Assembly (NCBI GenBank): GCA_013202595.1
Contig: JABMPV010000459.1
Coordinates: forward strand, 1-6,729
From: a bacterium
Lineage (GTDB): Bacteria; Actinomycetota; Acidimicrobiia; Spongiisociales; UBA11373
Length of the DNA stretch: 6,729 nt
Direction of reading: 5' to 3'
Of the stretch, positions 1 through 4,898 are shown piece by piece. The stretch's first letter is position 1, and the number at the start of each line of letters is the position of its first letter. A program made the translations under genes and the position numbers. The notes under the pieces were generated by a model. That model did no database searches and was not told the origin of the DNA. It worked only from the letters and a program-made list of their open reading frames with translations.

Positions 1-117
1 GCTCAACGCCGCGAACGAGCCCGAGTCCGTGCCGAGAAAGGACGACGATGGGGACGACCAGCATCACGAGCAGCCTGAAACACCCGCGCGAACGTTTGTG
101 GTCACAGCACTAGCGTC
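1..117. other. Left-edge upstream region, no certain gene
   Basis: No frame here gives a recognisable protein. Two weak, mutually antisense possibilities exist. On the plus strand, the frame starting at nt 2 is open from the edge to TGA 125-127 with G/C-rich third positions and a very acidic stretch; its stop would overlap an in-frame ATG at 124 as ATGA, which could mean coupling to the permease gene. On the minus strand, ATG at 64-62 opens a hydrophobic stretch (MLVVPIVVLS...) that runs off the left edge and could be the N-terminus of a divergent membrane or exported protein. Acidic and hydrophobic frames mirror each other on opposite strands (GAC/GTC codons), so at most one is real and I cannot decide which. 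Confidence 0.25.
111..116 (+). promoter_or_regulatory. Possible -10 box (TAGCGT) for a leaderless permease transcript
   Basis: TAGCGT fits the TAnnnT pattern of actinobacterial -10 elements and lies exactly 7 nt before ATG 124. Neither ATG 118 nor ATG 124 has a purine-rich ribosome-binding site. With this spacing transcription would begin at or next to A124, which would favour ATG 124 over ATG 118. No good -35 is visible 17 nt upstream, so this stays a weak call. Confidence 0.25.
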
Positions 118-1035
118 ATGCCGATGATTCGAATCGGAGCGACTGCAGGCATCGTCGCCATCTCGTTCTCGGCGATCTTCGTGCAACTCGCCGGCCTCTC
201 CCCGCTCACCACGGCTGTGTTCAGGGGCGTGTACTCGATACCGCTGCTCGCCGTCATCTACCTCATCACCAGATCAGGCGATGCCAGGCCGCTCAAGGCT
301 CGCCTGGTTGCCGGCGTCGCAGGCTTGGCGCTGGCCATCGACCTGACGATGTGGCACATCTCCATCGACATGATCGGAGCCGGTGTCTCGACCGTGCTCG
401 CCAACACCCAGGTCCTATGGGTGGCGCTGATCGGGTGGCTGGTCTACCGCGAGCGGCCCAGTCGCACCGCTCTGGTGGTCATCCCTGTCGTCCTGATCGG
501 GGTGGCAATGATCAGCGGACTCGGGCGGACCGACGCCTACGGCGACGATCCGGTCGCTGGAGCCCTGCTCGGCCTCGGGGCAGGGGTGATGTATGCGATC
601 TTCGTCCTCCTACTGCGCGAATCGAATCGGGGTCACCTCGCACCGGCGGCAGGCCCGCTCCTCGACGCAACCATCGGCATGACGCTGGCTTCAATCGTGA
701 TCGGCCTGTTCGACCCGGACTTCTCATGGGCATGGGAGTGGCCGGGTCACGGATGGATGATCGTGTTCGCGATCGTCTCGCAGGTCCTCGGGTGGATGCT
801 GATCAGCACTGCCCTCCCCCGACTCCCTGCTCTCGACACATCGATCCTGCTGCTGCTTCAGCCATCGGGGGCGCTCGTCTGGGCGGGCCTCATCCTGTCC
901 GAGCAGCCTTCTGCAATGCAGTGGGCCGGCGTGGCGATCGTCCTTGCAGGCGTCGTGATCGCCGGGACGCGTGGATCGGTCGCCCGTGAGAGGGCTCTCA
1001 CACCAGCGGAGGAAGCAACTCCCCGATCATCCTGA
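118..1035 (+). CDS. EamA/DMT-superfamily permease (drug/metabolite transporter)
   Basis: This 305-residue protein is almost wholly hydrophobic, with about ten predicted membrane helices arranged as two tandem halves, the usual EamA layout and length. The N-terminus (ATAGIVAISFSAIFVQLAG, residues about 8-26) and the segment around residues 90-110 (VLANTQVLWVALIGWLVYRE) resemble the conserved ends of the first EamA repeat. The second half shows the typical LLLLQPSGALVWAGLILSEQ motif (about residues 245-264). Such proteins export or exchange small metabolites across the cytoplasmic membrane; the substrate cannot be inferred. The tail after residue 285 is a charged cytoplasmic extension. ATG 118 gives the longest form; ATG 124 (303 residues) is a serious alternative because a -10-like box lies 7 nt before it. 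No Shine-Dalgarno sequence is seen. The 3' end overlaps the opposing gene by 38 nt. Confidence 0.9.
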   Translation: MPMIRIGATAGIVAISFSAIFVQLAGLSPLTTAVFRGVYSIPLLAVIYLITRSGDARPLKARLVAGVAGLALAIDLTMWHISIDMIGAGVSTVLANTQVLWVALIGWLVYRERPSRTALVVIPVVLIGVAMISGLGRTDAYGDDPVAGALLGLGAGVMYAIFVLLLRESNRGHLAPAAGPLLDATIGMTLASIVIGLFDPDFSWAWEWPGHGWMIVFAIVSQVLGWMLISTALPRLPALDTSILLLLQPSGALVWAGLILSEQPSAMQWAGVAIVLAGVVIAGTRGSVARERALTPAEEATPRSS

Positions 1036-1735
1036 AGAACTGCGATCGGGCCAGAGCGTCGTGAGCCCCGAGTGATTTCGCCCTGATCAGGGCGAAATCG
1101 TCGACATGGGGACCGAACACGATCACCCGCACACCTGCCGCAGAAAGGTCTCTGACGGCTTCATCCGCGTCGTCGTGGGTCACATCGACGAATGCAACGG
1201 CAGGGTACCGGGCAGCCGACTCACCGAGGTCTCGCAACACAATCGACCGATAACCCGACTCCGAGATGGCCGACTCGATGCGGGATCGATCCATGAGATT
1301 GGACGACAGCACGCCGGCAGACGGCCGGGTGAGGGCTGCAGCCTTGGCAACGCCCCATGCGAGGTGCGCCTGCCAAACCTCGTCGCCCAGATCCCGACTC
1401 GATGCGGGTGCGAGACCGTAGAGATCGCCGGGAAGGGCGGCCTCGGAGACGGGATCACGTGACAGCGGAGGTATACCGGCCTCTTCCAGGGCGGCGGTGG
1501 GAAACCGCATGGCCTCCTGGAAGACCTCGAGCGGGGAGCGAGTCTGGCTCTCGAACGGGCCCGACAGGAGCGCTTTGAGGCTCCCGGCAAGCCATGAACG
1601 GCCTTCTGAGACGGCCCCGGCGACGGTACGGGAGTCGATCCCCATTTCCTCCACGCGGGCCACCACGTGGCTCTCAAAGGCGCCTACGAAGGCTCCAGCG
1701 AGCGTTGCGGCTATCTCGGTTGTTGATCCGGTCAC
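998..1735 (-). CDS. Hypothetical protein with C-terminal pseudo-receiver-like domain
   Basis: I do not recognise this 245-residue protein by name. GTG at 1735 is chosen because a TATCCT box lies 6 nt upstream and the longer form from ATG 1810 adds only Pro/Arg-rich, non-conserved-looking residues that cover the divergent promoter region. Residues 1-135 look mostly helical and have no motif I can name. Residues about 145-245 resemble a receiver fold: SNLMDRSRIESA leads in, then alternating strands and helices including YPAVAFVDVT (candidate Asp at the phospho-acceptor position), VRVIVFGPHVD, and AKSLGAHDALARSQF before the final helix. The receiver Lys in the usual KP motif is replaced by Arg (ARSQF), so ordinary phosphotransfer is doubtful. 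No signal peptide or membrane helix is seen, so it is probably cytoplasmic. It overlaps the permease gene by 38 nt and contains a 26-bp palindrome. Confidence 0.7.
   Translation of the reverse strand: MTGSTTEIAATLAGAFVGAFESHVVARVEEMGIDSRTVAGAVSEGRSWLAGSLKALLSGPFESQTRSPLEVFQEAMRFPTAALEEAGIPPLSRDPVSEAALPGDLYGLAPASSRDLGDEVWQAHLAWGVAKAAALTRPSAGVLSSNLMDRSRIESAISESGYRSIVLRDLGESAARYPAVAFVDVTHDDADEAVRDLSAAGVRVIVFGPHVDDFALIRAKSLGAHDALARSQFFRMIGELLPPLV
1074..1099. repeat. Perfect 26-bp palindrome with no loop, inside a CDS
   Basis: The left arm GATTTCGCCCTGA is matched exactly by its reverse complement across the centre of a TGATCA site; in RNA one more U-G pair could form at 1073/1100. It lies 39 nt past the permease stop codon, within the opposing gene (its codons for DFALIRAK). 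In plus-strand RNA it would fold into a stem of about 11 bp with a GATC loop, so it may end permease transcription, but no T-run follows on either strand. A dimeric protein-binding site is the alternative. Confidence 0.6.
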
Positions 1736-1741
1736 CAGCCG

Positions 1742-1747
1742 AGGATA
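1742..1747 (-). promoter_or_regulatory. Probable -10 box (TATCCT) for the pseudo-receiver gene
   Basis: Read on the minus strand, TATCCT lies 6 nt before GTG 1735, and no ribosome-binding site lies between them. This is the arrangement expected of a leaderless transcript starting at the GTG, and it is the main reason for choosing that start. No clear -35 is seen. Confidence 0.4.
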
Positions 1748-1792
1748 CGGGAGGATCGGGTGAATCCGACGGCGAGTTCCGGGTCTGGGCTG

Positions 1793-1798
1793 TAAAGT
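1793..1798 (+). promoter_or_regulatory. Possible -10 box (TAAAGT) for the lipoprotein operon
   Basis: TAAAGT, directly preceded by TG, matches the TAnnnT pattern and would start transcription near 1805, giving a leader of about 30 nt before ATG 1835. The -35 region is not convincing. It would be divergent from the TATCCT box at 1747-1742. Confidence 0.35.
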
Positions 1799-1820
1799 CA
1801 CTGGTCGCATTACGAATCAA

Positions 1821-1827
1821 GAGAGGA
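1821..1827 (+). promoter_or_regulatory. Strong ribosome-binding site of the lipoprotein gene
   Basis: GAGAGGA lies 7 nt before ATG 1835. It is one of only two clear Shine-Dalgarno sequences in the window. It fixes the start of the lipoprotein in the frame that is later broken, so the signal peptide belongs to this gene. Confidence 0.8.
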
Positions 1828-1834
1828 ATCCGTC

Positions 1835-2598
1835 ATGAAGCGACTCATTGCCCTTGCGGCCTTGCTCGCGCTGGTCGCGACGGCCTGCAAGATCGAGACC
1901 AACTTCGCGGCAACCATCAATGCCGACGGCTCCGGGCGGTCATCGTCGAACTCGGTTTCGACGACGAGGCCCAGGAAATGCTGCTCCAGGGTGAAGACCC
2001 CTTCAGCGGCAACGAACTGTCCGAAATGCCCGGCGCCGAGTTCAGCGAAGAGGACCGCGGCGATCTCCACTACTTCATTATCACTGCCCCGGTCTCAGAC
2101 GTCACCGAGATCGAAGAGGCACTCGTCGGGACAGACAACTCGTTGCTGGAGAACTTCAACATCACCGTGACCGACACGCTGATTTCGGTCGATGGCACCG
2201 CCAGCGCCGCTGAGGCATTCGGCGAGGATCTCGATGGCTTCGACCCGGGGCTGATCGAGGACTCACTGTCCGCCAGCGTCAAGCTGACCCTGCCCGGAAA
2301 GATCCTGTCACACAACGCCGATTCCCAGGATGGCAACACGCTCTCATGGGCTGTGCCGCTGTTCGGTGGCAATCTCACGATCCAGGCCGAATCGGATCCG
2401 ACGCAGGATCCGTCGGGCGGTAGCAGCGGGTTTCCGACCTGGCTCCTGATCGTCATCATCCTCGCCGTTGTGGCCGCAGCCGGGTGGTTCTTCATGAACC
2501 GCAATAAGGCTGCTGCAGCCCCGGCCGCTGCTGCAGAGGCAGTCGAGACGGCGCTCGAGACCGAAGACGACGTTCCTCCTCCGCCCCCGGCCGAGTAG
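1835..2598 (+). CDS. LppM-like lipoprotein (DUF3153-type), with an apparent one-base frameshift
   Basis: Translation starts after a good ribosome-binding site and gives a lipoprotein signal peptide, MKRLIALAALLALVATAC, with Cys18 as the lipidation site. At about nt 1939 the frame must shift by -1, equivalent to one missing G in GGGCGGTC, to continue as VIVELGFDDEAQ. The restored protein has 254 residues: signal 1-17, a beta-rich extracellular domain of about 19-187 (ATINADGSGRVIVELGF early; VKLTLPGKI and LSWAVPLFGGNLTIQAES late), a Ser/Gly linker, one membrane helix at about 200-221 and an Ala/Glu/Pro-rich tail ending DVPPPPPAE. Lipid anchor, beta domain and C-terminal helix match mycobacterial LppM (Rv2171) from memory. 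Its role here is unknown; LppM is linked to envelope/host interaction in mycobacteria. The unshifted frame would end at 2170 as an implausible Ser/Arg/Lys-rich tail. The stop overlaps the next start as TAGTG. Whether the break is real or a sequence error is undecided. Confidence 0.75.
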
Positions 2599-3041
2599 TG
2601 CGCCTCATCGTCATCGACGTGTTCCCGGCCCTCCTGTCATGGGAGGGCCGGGGCGCGTCCGGCGGGGCCAGCGCCGGACTCGGAGCGCGGGAGGCGATAT
2701 CGATACTCGCCGACGCCTTCCGCCTCGTGGCCGTTGCCGACGGTGACATCACCGGCCGCGAACTCCGGGATCTGCTGAGCGTGGCGGGGATCGATCACGA
2801 CTTCACCGACATCGTCACGTCGGCATCCAGCGGGCCAACCGTGACTCCGCGGGTAGTGCGCAAGGTGGCACGTGACCTGGGCGTCGCGTGGGACCACGTG
2901 ATCATGGTCACCGCCCGCCCTCCCCTGGCCCGTTCGCTGCGGGGAGAACGGGTGCCGACGATCCTCACCGAACACGCCGATCAGATCGGAACGGTCCCTG
3001 AAGCCATCGAAAGGCTGTTCTCCGGGCCCCTCAACCCGTGA
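2598..3041 (+). CDS. Small HAD-like protein, catalytic residues largely lost
   Basis: The 147-residue product begins MRLIVIDVFPALL, which fits HAD motif I (hhhhDxDGTL) with Asp7 kept but the second Asp replaced by Phe9. LVAVADGD (43-50) sits where motif II normally ends in a Thr/Ser, here Ala47. Lys89 is a possible motif III lysine, followed by LGVAWDHVIMVTARPPLA (94-111), where the usual acidic metal-binding pair is replaced by TAR. The C-terminus (PTILTEHADQIGTVPEAIERL) resembles the end of HAD phosphatases. The helical cap appears minimal and the segment after motif I (15-30) is Gly/Ala/Ser-rich, coded by two hairpins. I infer a HAD fold with lost or altered activity, perhaps binding only. 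The GTG start overlaps the lipoprotein TAG, so the two are probably co-translated. Its end overlaps the convergent CvpA-CAP gene by 11 nt. Confidence 0.65.
   Translation: MRLIVIDVFPALLSWEGRGASGGASAGLGAREAISILADAFRLVAVADGDITGRELRDLLSVAGIDHDFTDIVTSASSGPTVTPRVVRKVARDLGVAWDHVIMVTARPPLARSLRGERVPTILTEHADQIGTVPEAIERLFSGPLNP
2624..2652 (+). repeat. GC-rich hairpin 1 within the start of the HAD-like gene
   Basis: The arms CCCGGCCCTCC and GGAGGGCCGGG pair perfectly over 11 bp around a 7-nt loop. It begins 26 nt after the lipoprotein stop and codes for residues 9-19 of the next protein. The position suggests a terminator or attenuator that limits expression of the downstream gene, but no T-run follows. 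Confidence 0.6.
2657..2679 (+). repeat. GC-rich hairpin 2, 4 nt after hairpin 1
   Basis: The arms GTCCGGCG and CGCCGGAC pair perfectly over 8 bp, also around a 7-nt loop. It codes for residues 20-28 of the HAD-like protein, part of a Gly/Ala/Ser stretch that looks unlike the rest of the fold. With hairpin 1 it forms a two-stem structure. Confidence 0.55.
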
Positions 3042-3999
3042 ACACCTGCACGACCATGAGGCCGAGCGGGCCTCTGATGGCTGCGATGCCGACCCGCCGA
3101 TAGTCCGTGCCCATGATGTTGGCCCTGTGGCCGGGGCTGTCCATGAGGCCGCGGTGCACCTCATCGGGCGTCGCGGCGAGAGCCAGGTTCTCCCCGGCCA
3201 CGAGATAGGTGATGTGGTCGACCTCGAGCCGATCCGCCACCGTGCCGGTCGTCGGTGACCGGTGTGCGAAGTAACCCGATGTGTACATGTCCGCTGCGTG
3301 GTGCTCGCCGACCTTTGCCAGTCCGGGACTCCAGGCGAGGGGATCCAGACCCTCATCCACCCTGGCCCGATTCAGGAGGTCGAACACCTCGTCGGCCGAT
3401 TCCGCCACGAGATCGAGGTCGGAGCCTTCGATCGGGGGGAATTGGATCGACTGATCGTCCTCGAGGATCACCCGACGTTCGCCGACCAACTCCCGCAGAT
3501 TGAGCAGCGCCTCGACGGCACGATCACCCGACAGCCTCTTGAAGACCTCCTGCGGGACCCCATCGGGATCGGTCAACGCACCGGTGACGGCCGATCCGCC
3601 GAGATGGGACGCCACGGCAGGAGGGGTCGGCAGGATGACTGCCAATGACAGGATCATGGTCGCCAGGAAGATTCCCCATGCCAGCGCCAACCCGGCACCC
3701 GCCACGCGGTTGGGCAGGTTGAGGCCCGGGAGTCGGGCGTGGCGCTCGAGGACCGAGGTTCCGACCGCAGCGCCGATGCCTACCAGGACGAAGACGATGA
3801 TGCCCCCGACGATCCTGGCCGTATCCGGCGCGATGTTGGCCATGCTCTCGATCACCGCTCCTACCGGCCCGGAGAATCGAAAGGCCAGAAGCGTACCGAC
3901 GATGAGGCCGGCCAGGTCCATCGCCTCGCGCACGAACCCGCGGAACCATCCCCGCACCATGAGCAGGAGGAACGCGACGACCAGGAAGAGGTCGAGCAC
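3031..3999 (-). CDS. CvpA-family membrane domain fused to a CAP/SCP (YkwD-like) domain
   Basis: The 322-residue protein has two parts. Residues about 1-125 form a CvpA-like membrane region: a first helix (LFLVVAFLLLMV), then the typical RGWFRGFVREAMDLAGLIVG and three more hydrophobic segments near 30-50, 62-82 and 102-125. After a linker, residues about 200-322 form a CAP domain: EVFDLLNRARVDEGL, then HHAADMYTSGYFAHRSP with His246, GENLA with Glu270, and SPGHRANIMG with His291, the residues expected in the bacterial CAP pocket. The linker has no signal-cleavage site, so the CAP domain is probably held outside the membrane by the CvpA part. Substrate and activity are unknown; bacterial CAP proteins are linked to envelope and stress functions. 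The start is GTG at 3999, overlapping the alaX stop as TAGTG. The tail overlaps the HAD-like gene by 11 nt. Confidence 0.9.
   Translation of the reverse strand: MLDLFLVVAFLLLMVRGWFRGFVREAMDLAGLIVGTLLAFRFSGPVGAVIESMANIAPDTARIVGGIIVFVLVGIGAAVGTSVLERHARLPGLNLPNRVAGAGLALAWGIFLATMILSLAVILPTPPAVASHLGGSAVTGALTDPDGVPQEVFKRLSGDRAVEALLNLRELVGERRVILEDDQSIQFPPIEGSDLDLVAESADEVFDLLNRARVDEGLDPLAWSPGLAKVGEHHAADMYTSGYFAHRSPTTGTVADRLEVDHITYLVAGENLALAATPDEVHRGLMDSPGHRANIMGTDYRRVGIAAIRGPLGLMVVQVFTG
3058..3074 (+). terminator. Possible weak terminator hairpin after the HAD-like gene
   Basis: GAGGCC and GGCCTC pair over 6 bp around a GAGCG loop, starting 16 nt past the HAD-like stop codon and inside the opposing CvpA-CAP coding sequence. 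No T-run follows. It mirrors the placement of the 26-bp palindrome at the other convergent junction. Confidence 0.3.
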
Positions 4000-4718
4000 T
4001 ACCCATCCACCAACTGGATTCGCATGCGCTTGTTGCCCTTGCCTTTGCTCTCGGTCTTGACCACGCGGACCTCGCCGACCTCCGCCGTGTTGGCGACGTG
4101 GGTGCCGCCGTCGGCCTGCCGGTCGATGGTGCCGATATCGATGATCCGGATGGGATCGACGAACTCGGGGATGAGGTTGACCTTCGTCCTGATGAGGTCC
4201 GAATCGGTGAGGGCATCGACCCTGGCCATCTGGTGGACCGACACATCGTGGTTCTCGCTGAGCGCCTCATTGAGGCGGCGCTCCACGTCGTTTCCGAACT
4301 CGACCGAGATGGACTCGAGTTCGAAGTCCATCCGGGCGATCCCCGGCTCCATGTTGCCGCCGGTGACCTTTGCCCCGAACTCCCTGAAGATCACGGCAGA
4401 CAGCACGTGCAGGGCCGTATGGGTGCGCATCAAGAGGTGTCTGCGGTCCCAGTCGATGGCCACCCCGACGTCTGTGCCCTGGGGAGGGCGCACAGCGTCT
4501 TCAGCCGGCACATGCAGCACCACCCCGCCGCGCTTGACCGTGTCGACGATTGCGGTGGCACCAGTGGCCCATGCGATGGTTCCGGTGTCCCCCGGCTGGC
4601 CGCCGCCGCGGGGGTAGAAGACAGTGCGATCGAGGACGATGCCGTCGTCGCGAACCTCGACCACTCTCGCGGTGGTCTCACGTGCGTACGCGTCTCTCGC
4701 AGCGATCTCGTCGGTCAT
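3999..4718 (-). CDS. AlaX-type alanyl-tRNA editing protein
   Basis: This 239-residue protein is a free-standing relative of the AlaRS editing domain, expected to hydrolyse mischarged Ser- or Gly-tRNA(Ala) in the cytoplasm. ATG 4718 is chosen over ATG 4748 because TGGAGG lies 6 nt upstream. Residues 35-46 (YPRGGGQPGDTG) are the hallmark glycine-rich motif of the N-terminal beta-barrel. HTALH (100-104) supplies two zinc-binding histidines. ADGGTHVANTAEVG (202-215) is the second metal motif, in which the usual Cys of CxxxH is Asp203 while His207 is kept. The mid-length form with the barrel but no synthetase or C-Ala domain resembles AlaX-M. The stop overlaps the CvpA-CAP start by 1 nt, implying co-translation, though no functional link between them is obvious. 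A 180-nt gap with a hairpin separates it from the AI-2E gene. Confidence 0.9.
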   Translation of the reverse strand: MTDEIAARDAYARETTARVVEVRDDGIVLDRTVFYPRGGGQPGDTGTIAWATGATAIVDTVKRGGVVLHVPAEDAVRPPQGTDVGVAIDWDRRHLLMRTHTALHVLSAVIFREFGAKVTGGNMEPGIARMDFELESISVEFGNDVERRLNEALSENHDVSVHQMARVDALTDSDLIRTKVNLIPEFVDPIRIIDIGTIDRQADGGTHVANTAEVGEVRVVKTESKGKGNKRMRIQLVDG

Positions 4719-4724
4719 GTCTGG

Positions 4725-4730
4725 CCTCCA
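4725..4730 (-). promoter_or_regulatory. Ribosome-binding site that sets the alaX start
   Basis: Read on the minus strand, TGGAGG lies 6 nt before ATG 4718, ideal spacing, and it lies within the extra ten codons that the longer ATG 4748 form would require. Confidence 0.75.
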
Positions 4731-4769
4731 CGTCTCGACGGCGGGCACCGGCCCGACTCGCGAAATCGA

Positions 4770-4775
4770 AGGCTA
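4770..4775 (-). promoter_or_regulatory. Possible -10 box (TAGCCT) for the alaX transcript
   Basis: In the 180-nt gap 4719-4898, TAGCCT on the minus strand fits TAnnnT and would start a leader of about 45 nt. The -35 is unclear. The rest of the gap shows no RNA gene or open frame I can support. Confidence 0.25.
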
Positions 4776-4858
4776 CTTGGCGCCTCAGACACGACCGGAC
4801 ACGCGGCGATGCACCGAAACCGTACCGCCCGCCCCCGAATGTGGGATCCGCCGCCTGA

Positions 4859-4878
4859 GACGGTCACAGACGACCGTC
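4859..4878 (-). terminator. Possible terminator hairpin after the AI-2E gene
   Basis: GACGGTC and GACCGTC pair perfectly over 7 bp with a 6-nt loop, starting 20 nt past the AI-2E stop codon in its direction of transcription. There is no T-run, so termination would have to be Rho-dependent or of a U-less type. It suggests that the alaX pair is a separate transcription unit. Confidence 0.4.
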
Positions 4879-4898
4879 GCGACCACACTCGTGATCGC

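Noticed and set aside
351..989. 212-residue frame within the permease gene
   Set aside because: It is an Arg/Pro-rich shadow of the clear EamA permease in another frame.
1736..1810. N-terminal extension of the pseudo-receiver gene to ATG 1810
   Set aside because: The added residues are Pro/Arg-rich and would cover the TATCCT box and the divergent promoter region; GTG 1735 fits better.
1594..1938. Upstream part of the plus-strand frame that carries the lipoprotein body
   Set aside because: It is Arg-rich, antisense to the pseudo-receiver gene, and unrelated to a lipoprotein; the signal peptide at 1835 in the other frame is the proper N-terminus.
1928..1945. Programmed -1 frameshift in the lipoprotein
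   Set aside because: No X-XXY-YYZ slippery sequence is present, and a single missing G explains the break more simply.
2393..2412. Inverted repeat CGGATCC...GGATCCG in the lipoprotein linker
   Set aside because: It arises from two nearby GGATCC words in a codon-biased DPTQDP linker; not convincing as a functional element.
4719..4898. tRNA or other RNA gene in the gap between AI-2E and alaX
   Set aside because: No cloverleaf or T-loop consensus is seen on either strand; only one short hairpin and a possible promoter.
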